Counted from the stretch's first letter, positions 34,966-44,308 are shown. The stretch: 53,331 nt of DNA from Desulfurococcaceae archaeon (GCA_020832925.1 JAJHRF010000007.1:1-53331); one strand, 5' to 3'. Made by a program: numbers and translations. The notes: generated from the sequence alone by a model not told the origin.

Positions 34966-36294
34966 ATGCATGTATCTGAACTCTCAACCAAACTAATTGA
35001 GAAAGCTGTGAAAGAAGGATTCGACGAAGTAGCTGCCCTCGTAACGAAGATTAACAGCGTTATGGCTAAGATAGCTAATAGCGAACCTACAGTTATTCAG
35101 CAGTGGGTAACAATATCTGTAAATCTCTACCTAACTAAGAGTAGAAGAATATTCGTTGTAAGCCTCGAGCCTAGAAGTCTAGAGGAACTCGATAAACCTA
35201 TTAAAGAACTTATAGCACTAGCGGGTAAAGTTATCGAATCCCCATTCTACGCCCCGCTACCCAAGGTAGAGAAGGTCGAGCCTCTCAACATGGTCGATAA
35301 ATCCGTCATCGATTACATGGATAAGATGGATCAGCTAGTAGGGTTGCTGTTGGAAGCTAGCTATAGAGAGAGAATAGATAGTGTTGCAGGGATGGTAAAG
35401 CTGAGCTATGTTAAGAGAGCCCTCTCTACCTCTACCTCTATAAACGCTGTCGAAGAGAAAACCTCTATGACTAGCTATATAAGAGCTTTCGCTGGCGATG
35501 GCTCTGGTCAGTGGAGTTTTACATCAACTAAGGTCGATACCAAAGGTTTAGAATACATGGCGTTAACAGCTGCTAGATTTGCTAACGAGAGTAAGGGTAG
35601 GATAGATATAGAGCCGGGTTATTACGATGTTATCCTGAGCCCTATGGTTTTCGGAAACCTTATCAACTACGTCTGTAGAATGGCTTCGGCGTTCTCTGTT
35701 CTAATGGGTACGTCGATCTTTATGAAGAGAAGTGTAGGAGAAGAAGTTGCATCGAATATTCTGAACGTATACGATGTACCTAGAGATACCGAGCTACCTA
35801 ACTTTGTAGGTTTTGATGATGAAGGTGTTAAAACGTACAACAAACCCGTGATAGAGAACGGGGTACTTAAAACACTTCTACACAATACTAAAACAGCTTA
35901 CATAATGAAGAGTACTACCACAGGTAATGCTGGATGGATAGCCCCTCACCCATGGAATATACATGTATCCCCTGGAGACTCGTCATTCAACGAAATGGTG
36001 TCGGAGGTTAAGAAAGGCTTAATTATAACGAATAACTGGTATACAAGACTTCAGAACTATGTAGAAGGAGAGTTCTCGACCATAGCTAGAGACGCAATAT
36101 TCCTGATCGAGAACGGTAGAATAACGAGATCTGTAAACAGGGTTAGGATTGCTGATAAACTTCTCAACATACTTAAGAATATCGATCTTATCGGTAAGGA
36201 TCTATACAATATCCATTGGTGGGAGGTAGGCATACCTACGAGATCTCCATACATATTAGTGAGGAATATAAGAATAACAAAGCATGTAATCTAG
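34966..36294 (+). CDS. tldE: TldE/PmbA subunit
   Basis: A protein of about 442 residues, the non-zinc partner of TldD. It shares the fold but lacks HExxxH; it has GYYDVILSPMVFGNLINYV, PNFVGFDDEGVKTYNKPVIE, and ILVRNIRI near the end. The frame is open from TTG 34951 but ATG 34966 is preferred because GGGT lies about 9 bases upstream. It directly follows tldD, matching the usual pair. Confidence 0.88.
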   Translation: MHVSELSTKLIEKAVKEGFDEVAALVTKINSVMAKIANSEPTVIQQWVTISVNLYLTKSRRIFVVSLEPRSLEELDKPIKELIALAGKVIESPFYAPLPKVEKVEPLNMVDKSVIDYMDKMDQLVGLLLEASYRERIDSVAGMVKLSYVKRALSTSTSINAVEEKTSMTSYIRAFAGDGSGQWSFTSTKVDTKGLEYMALTAARFANESKGRIDIEPGYYDVILSPMVFGNLINYVCRMASAFSVLMGTSIFMKRSVGEEVASNILNVYDVPRDTELPNFVGFDDEGVKTYNKPVIENGVLKTLLHNTKTAYIMKSTTTGNAGWIAPHPWNIHVSPGDSSFNEMVSEVKKGLIITNNWYTRLQNYVEGEFSTIARDAIFLIENGRITRSVNRVRIADKLLNILKNIDLIGKDLYNIHWWEVGIPTRSPYILVRNIRITKHVI

Positions 36295-36329
36295 ATACCT
36301 AGCCAGAAGATTCCAATACCTTAGGATAA

Positions 36330-36455
36330 ATGGTTGAAGAGTTTTTTAAGATAAAGAGTTCAAAGGGGGAAGTATCGTGAACTTGCTGTAAAGTTCAAAA
36401 AATTGTAGATACTGTTGAAGATATCGCGAAGAAACTTAGAGAGGACTCTAGGTAA
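36330..36455 (+). pseudogene. Decayed 41-codon reading frame
   Basis: An ATG at 36330 opens MVEEFFKIKSSKGEVS, meets a TGA, then continues in frame as VQKIVDTVEDIAKKLREDSR to TAA at 36453. A one-base shift across the break instead reads YRELAVKFKK, which joins better to the flanks. It resembles a small helical antitoxin-like protein that has lost its frame. No family recognised. Confidence 0.25.
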
Positions 36456-36492
36456 GGTTATTTACATAATTATGTATATACCGCTTCAGCAA

Positions 36493-36505
36493 AATTTATA
36501 TAATC
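36493..36505 (+). promoter_or_regulatory. Promoter of the GMP synthase subunit B gene
   Basis: AATTTATATAATC is a strong archaeal TATA box 40-50 bases before the ATG; AAGGTA lies at 36534-36539. Confidence 0.55.
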
Positions 36506-36543
36506 CCACAACATTTTTACAATAAGTCTTGTAAGGTACCTCT

Positions 36544-37650
36544 ATGTCTGGGATAGATATAGTATTTATAGCTAACAAAATCATTGAAAAGTTAAGTGCG
36601 TTAAGAACAGAAGTCGATTGTGCTATTGCTTGTGTGAGTGGAGGTATCGATAGCACAACCTCAGCTATTATAGCTAAGAAAGCTCTTGGTGAAAAAGTCT
36701 ACCCAATATTCATTGATACAGGCTTTATGAGGATGAACGAAGGTATTAAGGTAAAAAAAGCTTTGGAGGGTTTGCTAGATCTTGAGATACATGATTACGC
36801 TGAACAGTTTATATCTAGGATTGAAGGTTTAGAAGATGCTGAAGAGAAGCGTATAGCTTTTAGAGAGATGTTCTACACTGTTGTTAAGAAGATTGCTGAT
36901 GAGAAAGGTTGTAGCTGGGTTGTTCAAGGAACAATAAAAGCAGATGTTATCGAAACTGTAGGAGGTATTAAAACTCAACACAATGTTTTAACCAATGCAA
37001 TTCTTCAAAAATATGGGTTTAAAGTTATTGAACCGTTAATAGATCTCTATAAGAATGAGGTTAGAGCTCTAGCTAAATACCTTGGACTACCGAATTGGTT
37101 AATAGAGCGTCAACCATTTCCAGGGCCAGGGCTTTTAATACGTACTGTAGGCAAACTCTACAGAGAAAAACTTGAGCTTGTTAGAAGGTTAACTGATTTA
37201 GTTGAGCAGTGGTTTAGTGAAAGAGGTTTTAGTCAGTATTTCCCTGCTGTTTGGGAGTACGATGTTATTGAGCATAGAGATTCTAAGGAGTTGAGCTACG
37301 ATGTTTATAAAGTTATGGTTACAGGTGTTTTAGAGGGGAAGCGTACGTATGGTCACCCTGTTATAGTTCGAGGTTCTCCGATAAGTGTAGATTTATATAA
37401 TGTATACAAGTTGTTTGAACCTAAGCTTTATCCACACATCCTTATCGAGATTGGGGGCAGAGATAGAGGTGGATATGTTGTGGCTATAAGGATTGTTAAG
37501 ACAGAGAATTTTATTGTAGCAGATGTTGGTAGAGTAGGTATTGATGAACTGAAGAAGCTTGCAGAAACAGTTATGAGGTTAGAGCCGGAGGTACGTGTTG
37601 TAGCGTACGATGTTACACCTAAACCTCCTGCAACAATAGAGTACGAGTAA
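36544..37650 (+). CDS. guaAb: GMP synthase, ATP-pyrophosphatase subunit B
   Basis: A 368-residue protein equal to the C-terminal part of bacterial GuaA, as in archaea with a split enzyme. The PP-loop is CVSGGIDSTTSAI (S32-S37 region), followed by FIDTGFMRMNEG, VVQGTIKADVIE, KTQHN, and the dimer/XMP-binding end with RQPFPGPGLLIR, PHILIEIGGRDRGG and YDVTPKPPATIEYE. It aminates XMP to GMP with ammonia from the separate glutaminase subunit, not found here. Confidence 0.95.
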   Translation: MSGIDIVFIANKIIEKLSALRTEVDCAIACVSGGIDSTTSAIIAKKALGEKVYPIFIDTGFMRMNEGIKVKKALEGLLDLEIHDYAEQFISRIEGLEDAEEKRIAFREMFYTVVKKIADEKGCSWVVQGTIKADVIETVGGIKTQHNVLTNAILQKYGFKVIEPLIDLYKNEVRALAKYLGLPNWLIERQPFPGPGLLIRTVGKLYREKLELVRRLTDLVEQWFSERGFSQYFPAVWEYDVIEHRDSKELSYDVYKVMVTGVLEGKRTYGHPVIVRGSPISVDLYNVYKLFEPKLYPHILIEIGGRDRGGYVVAIRIVKTENFIVADVGRVGIDELKKLAETVMRLEPEVRVVAYDVTPKPPATIEYE

Positions 37651-37666
37651 ATATTTGAACACAAGC

Positions 37667-38335
37667 TTACCGTATTTTTGATCTTAATTTTTTCGTAAGG
37701 TTATCAGCTATATATAGGGGGTCGGGTAGAGGGTAATGCTTATTCCAAACACTCTCGGTAATTATCAAAGCATTCTCCGGTGTTAATCTATGCCCAACTG
37801 AAATATATACACTACCTCCGTGGATATTCTTCGCCACATAGCCTACGATACTACCATCAACAACTATGGCTTCTCTACGCTTATCATCTAAAACTATTGA
37901 GCCGTAGAGAAGCTTCTTAGCTATACCTATGGAAGGTTTATCTAGTACAACACCTATATGAGAAGCTATACCGAATTTCCTTGGATGAGAAACACCGTGG
38001 CCATTCACCATAACTACATCGGCATCTACACATCTTGCTGAAAGCTCTTTTATAGCTCCTGTCATTAGAGGTGCTTCTCTAAAAGCTAGTAACCCAGGTA
38101 CGTAAGGTATATCAATATCGTCTACGATTGCTACATGACATATTTCCCTCCTTTTCTCAGCGTCATAAGCTACAGCAACCCCTACCCCCTTAGACCCTTT
38201 GTACCCTACATCTGTAGCAACGATAACCTCTATATCTTGAACTTCTATTGGTTCAAAACTAACTAACTTACTTAGCTCTAATTGGAGTTTCTGAGCAACG
38301 ATATAATCGAATCGCTTCTTTATCGTTAAACACAC
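37667..38335 (-). CDS. nfi: Endonuclease V
   Basis: A 222-residue endonuclease V, which nicks DNA one base 3' of deaminated bases such as hypoxanthine. Family blocks are VATDVGYKG (D42), DIDIPYVPGLLAFREAP (E87, with the YVPG wedge) and VNGHGVSHPRKFGIASHIGV. In the last block the usual catalytic Asp (DGHG) is Asn111, which could reduce or alter activity. GTG start at 38335. It follows the proteasome gene by 16 bases on the same strand and may be co-transcribed. Confidence 0.9.
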   Translation of the reverse strand: MCLTIKKRFDYIVAQKLQLELSKLVSFEPIEVQDIEVIVATDVGYKGSKGVGVAVAYDAEKRREICHVAIVDDIDIPYVPGLLAFREAPLMTGAIKELSARCVDADVVMVNGHGVSHPRKFGIASHIGVVLDKPSIGIAKKLLYGSIVLDDKRREAIVVDGSIVGYVAKNIHGGSVYISVGHRLTPENALIITESVWNKHYPLPDPLYIADNLTKKLRSKIR

Positions 38336-38351
38336 CTAGAGCTAAAATGGT

Positions 38352-38957
38352 TTATACAATAGGTAAGCTCTTCTCTATAACACCGTTTCTACTTATAATA
38401 GCTAGGTCTATCCCATCACCTGAGACAGCATCTCTCGATGCGGCAGTCTTTATAGCTTTTATACACAGTTCCTCTGCTTCTTTAAGAGATAAATCTTTCT
38501 TATAACCACTCTCAAGAATACCTATAGCTATGGCAGCTCCTGTACCTACAGCAGCATAATCATCTTCTATCATTGAACCGACAGGATCTAGTACGTATAG
38601 ATGGAATCCTTCCTCATCGTATCCAGCAAATATTATCTCGGAGATGAAGGGCATCAACTTGTAGCTATATAGTATAGTTGATAGAAGTTTAGCAGCAGCT
38701 CTAACACTCATCTTCTTAGACGTTAACCTCTCTCTATACATAACCTCAGCTGTGATTATTCTGCTAATAGTTTGCATATCTCCGAAAAGACCTGCAGCCG
38801 CCATAGCCATTCTATCGCCTATCCTGAAAACCTTTTTCCCAGATTTACTAAGTATAAAACCTCCATAGCTTATCCTTTTCTCAGCCCCTATAACAACACC
38901 TTCACCAACTTTCAAACCTACTGCTGTAGCTCCTGTTAAAACCTTCTCGTAGGTCAT
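38352..38957 (-). CDS. psmB: Proteasome beta subunit lacking catalytic Thr1
   Basis: A 201-residue 20S proteasome beta subunit with a short propeptide MTYEKVLTG. The mature region would begin ATAVGLKV where active subunits have TTTVG; the nucleophile position is Ala10. Other residues, EKRISYGG, KSGKKVFRIGDRM (Lys of the active site), SGDGIDLAII, are kept. Crenarchaea commonly have two beta subunits, one inactive; this matches the inactive partner. A catalytic paralogue should exist elsewhere. GGTGTAGGTC precedes the ATG. Confidence 0.92.
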   Translation of the reverse strand: MTYEKVLTGATAVGLKVGEGVVIGAEKRISYGGFILSKSGKKVFRIGDRMAMAAAGLFGDMQTISRIITAEVMYRERLTSKKMSVRAAAKLLSTILYSYKLMPFISEIIFAGYDEEGFHLYVLDPVGSMIEDDYAAVGTGAAIAIGILESGYKKDLSLKEAEELCIKAIKTAASRDAVSGDGIDLAIISRNGVIEKSLPIV

Positions 38958-39048
38958 GACCTACACCTAAGCTAGATATCATTAAGAGGCTTTATAAACT
39001 TAATACCTTGTGGAGGTCTGGTTAGAGATACAGTAGAACGGTGTTACA

Positions 39049-39387
39049 CTACTTCTTCTCTAAAATATCGTAACCATACAGTAGTTTGAAAAGTTTACGA
39101 CCTTCTTCAGTCATTCTCTCAGGACTCCACTGTCTCTCTAAGTCTAGCCTAACTATAACGTTCTTATCCTTGAAATGCTCTTTCAACAGTGTCTCAACTT
39201 GATATACTACGAGATAACCTATAGGACAGAAAGGCGTTGTTAAACCTAGGATAACTTCTATAGAGTTCTCATCAACATTTACTTCGTATACCAAACCGAG
39301 ATCATATATATTTATAGGTATCTCAGGGTCGTAGACAGTTCTCAACAACTCTAAAACCTTCTGTTTAACATCTTCAACATTGCTCAT
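39049..39387 (-). CDS. MIP18/DUF59 family iron-sulfur assembly protein
   Basis: A 112-residue DUF59 protein with the characteristic LRTVYDPEIPINIYDLGLVY and VILGLTTPFCPIGYLV, including the single conserved cysteine C-P. Such proteins help insert Fe-S clusters or are domains of Mrp/PaaD-like factors. GGGA lies 8 bases before the ATG. Confidence 0.85.
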   Translation of the reverse strand: MSNVEDVKQKVLELLRTVYDPEIPINIYDLGLVYEVNVDENSIEVILGLTTPFCPIGYLVVYQVETLLKEHFKDKNVIVRLDLERQWSPERMTEEGRKLFKLLYGYDILEKK

Positions 39388-39565
39388 GATAGTTCCCTTC
39401 TACATATTTTGCTTCTTACATAGGTAAGGTTATAGGTTTACCCATCATGACAAACTATAGCATATCTTGGTACTACTTAAATACTGTGTAACACAATTCC
39501 AATAAAGTTTAAAAATAATAATGTATTAGATTAGAAGTGTTTAGCTAATTTGCGGGTTAAAGGTT

Positions 39566-40249
39566 TTAGAAGTTCTTGACGTTCCTCAAATTGTTTAAAG
39601 CTATTAAAGTTGATTGGTATGGATCTGAGCTTCTGGTTATAGCTGAACCTATAACTACTATTCTCGCACCGTTAGCTACGAAAAGCCCTACTTCATGAGG
39701 TTTTATACCTCCAGCAACCATTGTTATAACGCCGCTTGCCGATATCTCTGAAACCTCTTTTAGTAATTCTCTCGCTGTTACACCTCTTTTTCTCTGCACA
39801 TCTACACCAACATGTAGAGCTACTATATCTACACCAAGATCTGCGAGACGTAGAGCTTTATTTACAGGGTTAGAGATGTAGATAAGATCCGCTATCAGCG
39901 CTACCCCAGATTCTCTACATACTTTTACAGCTTCTTCGATAACATCATCGTCAACTATACTCAAGATTGTTACACCATTAACACCCTTCTTTATATAGGG
40001 AGAGAACTCTAGTTTTACAGCGTCAACTGTTTTCAAATCCGCTACTATAAGCTTGTCCATAGCGATCCTCTTTATAGAGTCAAGTGCTTGTATACCGTAG
40101 GCTTTGATTAGAGGTGTCCCTAGCTCTACTATATCTGCCCCTGCTTCTACAACTCTTGAAGCAACTTTAAGAGCTTCATCTAGATCTACGAAATCTAGCG
40201 CAATTTGTAGTAAAGGTTTTTTCTTAGCTTCCTCTACCAGTCTAGGCAT
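39566..40249 (-). CDS. 3-Hexulose-6-phosphate synthase
   Basis: A 227-residue OMP-decarboxylase-superfamily barrel. LQIALDFVDLDEALKVASRV, DIVELGTPLIKAYGIQAL and LIVADLKTVDAVKLE follow the HPS/KGPDC pattern (DxKxxD), and ALHVGVDVQRKRG and MVAGGIKPHEV complete it. In archaea without the oxidative pentose pathway HPS works backwards with 6-phospho-3-hexuloisomerase to make ribulose 5-phosphate from fructose 6-phosphate. The isomerase is not fused and not seen nearby. The start overlaps the end of the SerRS gene by 8 bases. Confidence 0.82.
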   Translation of the reverse strand: MPRLVEEAKKKPLLQIALDFVDLDEALKVASRVVEAGADIVELGTPLIKAYGIQALDSIKRIAMDKLIVADLKTVDAVKLEFSPYIKKGVNGVTILSIVDDDVIEEAVKVCRESGVALIADLIYISNPVNKALRLADLGVDIVALHVGVDVQRKRGVTARELLKEVSEISASGVITMVAGGIKPHEVGLFVANGARIVVIGSAITRSSDPYQSTLIALNNLRNVKNF

Positions 40250-41846
40250 TACCTAGACCCTCAAACATTTTGATTATATTCTTCAAAAACTCTTTACCAT
40301 CCTTAGTCTTCGGGTATGTTACGGTAAGTACAGATCTTGGGAAAGGTTCTTTCTTAACATATTCAAGGAATTTCTTAGGCCAGTTATCAGGATTAAACCC
40401 TTTCTGTGCTAGAAGAGATACTAACCATCGTTCACTACCGAAACCTGAACACCCTGTCCAAAGAATTTCACCTCTGTTATGTTTTATTCTGAAAGGCTCT
40501 GTAAACTTTGTTCCGTGTATAGAGATGTTGCCTACCTCTAACCAAGCTTTCTTATCGTCTCTACCACCTTTGTACGGTACCCAAACCTCTATATCTATAG
40601 TTCCAGGTGTATTTATATCGAGCTCCAGCTTCTCCTCGACTACCCCTGCCTGTTCGTAGAACCACGGTGTAACCCATGCAAATCTCCACTCCAAGTCCAA
40701 AACTTTATCTAAGAAATACTCGTACCTCTCCATAAGCTTATTCCTTATATCTATAACATGCTCAGGTTTCCCTAGCCACACAATCTCTATCCTATGGAAC
40801 TCTATTAGCCTCTCAATACCGTGAAGACCTCCTGCCTCCCATCTAAACGAAGGTCCGCTCATATCGTACCATTTTATAGGTAAAACAGCGTCATCGAGTA
40901 TTTCGTTCTCGAAAAACCAGTAGAAAGGTTCGCACTGTGCAAAGCATAAGAAGTATGATGGAGGTTCTAGGTATTTCTGTACTTCTTCAGGAGGAGCTGT
41001 ATCCATTACATACATGTAGTCTATCAGGGGCTCGAACTCAGCTATATTGTAGGTCTTCGGAAGAGATGCAAACACCATAGAGTTTATAACGCCTTTCAAA
41101 TGCCCTGTCTTCAACCCTACCTCTAGAGGGTACATCTTCGGGAAAGTAGCTTCATCAAATCCCAGAGGTTTCACTACCTCGTCTAGGAATAACCTTTTCA
41201 AAGCATTGAGTATGTGTGTTAGAGGTGGTGTATAGATCCACTGACCTATAGATACCCTCTTGATCCAGCCTATATCCTCCAAGATTTTGTTAGGATCATC
41301 AAAGAATTTCACAGTTTTCTCAGCACTTTTCTTGTAGAGTACCCAATGCTCCCCTTTACCACCCCATCTATATCTCCTCTCCTTCTCTTCAACCAATCTA
41401 AGAAGTCTTAAGAATATAGGTTTCTTAAGATCGCTCTCCGATAACTCGCTAAGTTCTACAACTGTTTTAGTTCCATCACTATATATGTTCTTCACGAAAG
41501 GTAGAGATAACGATATAGAGATGCTACCTTCTAACACAATCTTAGGCTCTATAAGCCTTAACCCCCGAATACCTATCCTAAAGTTTTTACCTAGTTCCTG
41601 AGCTAACACATTCCTAATCCTGAGAGAAGCTTCGTCTATTCTTACCCTAGAACCTGTTTCAAGAACGAAAACTATCTTATCCTCTTTCAATTCAAAACTA
41701 GATATATGGGCTCCTTCAACAGGGTCTCTCGCTCCACGTTTAAGATAAACATTGTTTAGGTACTGGATAACCTCTACAACCTTGCTCTTAGCCTCCTCTG
41801 GCAAAGGTTTGCTCAAGGTTACTTCAAGTACACCTGTTATACGCAT
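40242..41846 (-). CDS. serS: Seryl-tRNA synthetase, methanogen (rare) type
   Basis: A 534-residue class II synthetase that does not look like ordinary SerRS. It has the long N-terminal domain and the zinc-dependent core of the rare methanogen type: FAQCEPFYWFF (C305), EFHRIEIVWLG (E354) and WTGCSGFGSERW (C466), matching the Cys/Glu/Cys serine-binding zinc site known from Methanosarcina barkeri SerRS in both residue kind and spacing. Motif 2 lies in GPSFRWEAGGLHGIERLIEF and motif 3 in GFGSERW. It attaches serine to tRNA-Ser. It overlaps the HPS gene. Confidence 0.85.
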   Translation of the reverse strand: MRITGVLEVTLSKPLPEEAKSKVVEVIQYLNNVYLKRGARDPVEGAHISSFELKEDKIVFVLETGSRVRIDEASLRIRNVLAQELGKNFRIGIRGLRLIEPKIVLEGSISISLSLPFVKNIYSDGTKTVVELSELSESDLKKPIFLRLLRLVEEKERRYRWGGKGEHWVLYKKSAEKTVKFFDDPNKILEDIGWIKRVSIGQWIYTPPLTHILNALKRLFLDEVVKPLGFDEATFPKMYPLEVGLKTGHLKGVINSMVFASLPKTYNIAEFEPLIDYMYVMDTAPPEEVQKYLEPPSYFLCFAQCEPFYWFFENEILDDAVLPIKWYDMSGPSFRWEAGGLHGIERLIEFHRIEIVWLGKPEHVIDIRNKLMERYEYFLDKVLDLEWRFAWVTPWFYEQAGVVEEKLELDINTPGTIDIEVWVPYKGGRDDKKAWLEVGNISIHGTKFTEPFRIKHNRGEILWTGCSGFGSERWLVSLLAQKGFNPDNWPKKFLEYVKKEPFPRSVLTVTYPKTKDGKEFLKNIIKMFEGLGNA

Positions 41847-42085
41847 AGTTCTTCACATCTCAAAATCTTACTCTCTAAAATCTTAAACCTCATCTAAAAA
41901 CTACTGCTAACTCAAAATAATTTTTTATGTATACGAGACCATAGATACCTGTTCCTTGATCTTGAAAACAGCTTTACAGAACTAGCAATAATGATTTATA
42001 GAGCTTCCACATATATCATATTCAGATAAAACTTTTTGAGGAGTGCTTTGATCTAGATCTTGGTAAACCTTAGCTAGGTGTCATT

Positions 42086-42544
42086 ATGCCTCGTATACTT
42101 GTAGTATACTACTCAAGAACAGGGAATACTAAGAAACTTGTTGAAGGTTTTGTTAACGGTGTTAAAAGAGTTTCTGGTGTAGAGGTTGTTGTTAGAAGCG
42201 TTGATGAAGCTAAGGTTGAAGAACTGCTCTACGCAGATGCTATAGTTTTTGCAAGTCCGTCGTACTTCAGATTACCTGCATGGCCTTTGAAGAAGTTTAT
42301 CGACGAATCTATAGCTGTTTACGAGAAGCTCGAAGGTAAACTTGGTGGAGCATTGTGTTCAGCTGGTTCTGAAATTGGTGCTATTAAATGTGTTCAAGCG
42401 TTGAAAGATGTTGTAGAGGAGCACGGAATGGTGTTCGTAGGTGAAGGTGTTTGGTGTATCGAGAGCCCAGGTGATGAAGATCTAGAGAGAACTGCTAACT
42501 ACGGAGAAACAATAGCTAGAGCTGTTATACGAACTAAAGGTTAA
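42086..42544 (+). CDS. Flavodoxin-fold protein (NAD(P)H:quinone oxidoreductase/flavodoxin-like)
   Basis: A 152-residue flavodoxin. The FMN phosphate loop is YYSRTGNTKKLV near 9-20; FASPSYFRLPAWPLKKFID and LCSAGSEIGAIKCVQ contact the isoalloxazine region. Length is that of WrbA/flavodoxin-like electron carriers. AGGTG lies 5 bases before the ATG. Partner unknown. Confidence 0.8.
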   Translation: MPRILVVYYSRTGNTKKLVEGFVNGVKRVSGVEVVVRSVDEAKVEELLYADAIVFASPSYFRLPAWPLKKFIDESIAVYEKLEGKLGGALCSAGSEIGAIKCVQALKDVVEEHGMVFVGEGVWCIESPGDEDLERTANYGETIARAVIRTKG

Positions 42545-42577
42545 ATCTGTGATCTAGCTATTGCTAAGGTATCGAGA

Positions 42578-44308
42578 TCATCTATAGTTTTTTCTAGCTA
42601 TAACTCCTAGTTCTTCGAGAATTGCTAGCGATTCTCTTAACCTATCTAAAGGTATTGTCTTGCCGTAGTCTAAGTTAATGTATTTCGCTATCTCATTAAC
42701 TGTACACGGTTTTATCATCGTTAGTAAGGGGATGTACCTAATCACTATATGCTGTATAAAGCTGCTATCCATAAACTTTCTGTAGAATTCTATAGCTTTC
42801 TCAAGACCTAGTTTCTTCGCTATGAATCTAGCTGTGAGAACACCTTTTGAAGCTATGTATATATACTCTGCATCGCTTTGCACATCTATTTGCCCAACTT
42901 CTTCTACATCTAAGTGTTTCAGAGATGCGTACGATTTAATGAAGTCTGTATACGCATCACCTACTTGTTTAACTATACTCTCTTTGAATTTCTCTACAGC
43001 TATAATGTAAAGCGTTGTACCAACAGCTACACCTATATCTTTAGCGATATCGGGGTCGAACTTATCTATAGAGTCCATATTGCTGTGGTAGAAATCGTCA
43101 GGCCATTGATTAAGCATTACTGAAGGTATTCCGAACTGTAGATAGAGATCGTGATCGCTACCGCTATCGTATGGAGTTATATCGAATCTAAAGGATAGAG
43201 CTCTCGAAACATTTGAAAATGTACTACGTTTTGAAATAGAGTGTAGTAGAGATTTTAGTAATAAACCTTCGTAAAACGGTTTCGATAATAAGTAGGGTGG
43301 TCTTATGAAGTACAATGTTGAGTTCGTAATCCACTGTTTCTCTCCAACCATATCTAGGTTAATACCGAAGTCTATACCAGTACCTCTACCTATCTTCTCC
43401 ATGAGGTAAGGAAGAGATCCATAGTACTCAGGGAAGAATACGAAGCTTATCTTCCTCATCTTCGGAATACCTAGTTCACCTCTATTTATAGCTCTATCAA
43501 TTGATTTTACTAGCTCTAAAAGCGTTGCTACCCCACTTACATTATCATTAACTGTTCCCCCCGGATGGCATAGATGTGCATAGCTATGAATCTCCGTATC
43601 TCCATCTCCTACCGAAACCTCGATAACAGGGGCGTATGCTTCTGCTCTATAGCTTGCCTCTACGTAAACTCTAACCCTAACCTTATCTCCTCTCTCCAAC
43701 CTATTTATAATACGCAATGCATCCTCTTTCGAAATAGTTACTGCAGGAGCTTTACACTCTTTAACTTCGTCTCTCGATAGGAATAAGCCTACGTAGGGGA
43801 TAGCTTTCTCGTAGAGACCTCTCTTAAAGAGTATGAAAGCTGATGCACCGAACCTACAACCAAGCTTGTATACTAGGTATGGAGGTCCATACGAAAGCAC
43901 AACCTTATTCTCAACACCTTTATACCTATCCATGTCAAGACCTTCACCAACATAGACTACCTCTGCTTCAATATCACCTCCAGGGCTATGGGCAGCGATA
44001 GCTGTTCTAGCTTCGATAAAACTGCTCAAGATCTTCCCCTGTGGTAGAAGCTGAACAAAACCATCTCTAACATCCCAGCCAACAACATCGCTATGTATAC
44101 CAAAGGCTTCGCTATAGCTATAACGATAAATCTTCACCTCAAAATTCTCTACGTCTAGAACCTCTTTAACAATAAAATCAGCTGCTTTCTCTAATTCACT
44201 ACAACCCTGAATTCTATGGAATCTTGAAATAGATGATGCAATCCATAGAAGTTCCTCTGTAGAGTAGAATTTATTTATAGAGTTGAAAACATTTGATGAG
44301 CTGACCAT
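42578..44308 (-). CDS. M28-family aminopeptidase with PA-type insert and C-terminal HTH-like domain (DUF4910-like)
   Basis: A 576-residue protein. The co-catalytic zinc set is laid out as SYAHLCHPGGTVNDNVSGVA (His and bridging Asp), FVFFPEYYGS (acidic residues), NLDMVGEK and YDSGSDHDLYLQFGIPSVML. Between about 90 and 225 lies a PA-like insert (GGDIEAEVVYVGEG, AFILFKRGL). The last 100 residues, with PCTVNEIAKYINLDYGKTIP and LAILEELGVIARK, resemble a winged helix. No signal peptide is seen, so it is likely a cytoplasmic aminopeptidase, perhaps for fermented peptides. Confidence 0.75.
   Translation of the reverse strand: MVSSSNVFNSINKFYSTEELLWIASSISRFHRIQGCSELEKAADFIVKEVLDVENFEVKIYRYSYSEAFGIHSDVVGWDVRDGFVQLLPQGKILSSFIEARTAIAAHSPGGDIEAEVVYVGEGLDMDRYKGVENKVVLSYGPPYLVYKLGCRFGASAFILFKRGLYEKAIPYVGLFLSRDEVKECKAPAVTISKEDALRIINRLERGDKVRVRVYVEASYRAEAYAPVIEVSVGDGDTEIHSYAHLCHPGGTVNDNVSGVATLLELVKSIDRAINRGELGIPKMRKISFVFFPEYYGSLPYLMEKIGRGTGIDFGINLDMVGEKQWITNSTLYFIRPPYLLSKPFYEGLLLKSLLHSISKRSTFSNVSRALSFRFDITPYDSGSDHDLYLQFGIPSVMLNQWPDDFYHSNMDSIDKFDPDIAKDIGVAVGTTLYIIAVEKFKESIVKQVGDAYTDFIKSYASLKHLDVEEVGQIDVQSDAEYIYIASKGVLTARFIAKKLGLEKAIEFYRKFMDSSFIQHIVIRYIPLLTMIKPCTVNEIAKYINLDYGKTIPLDRLRESLAILEELGVIARKNYR

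Noticed and set aside
40270-40659. 129-residue ORF opposite the SerRS gene
   Set aside because: Shadow of conserved SerRS coding sequence; no start signal.
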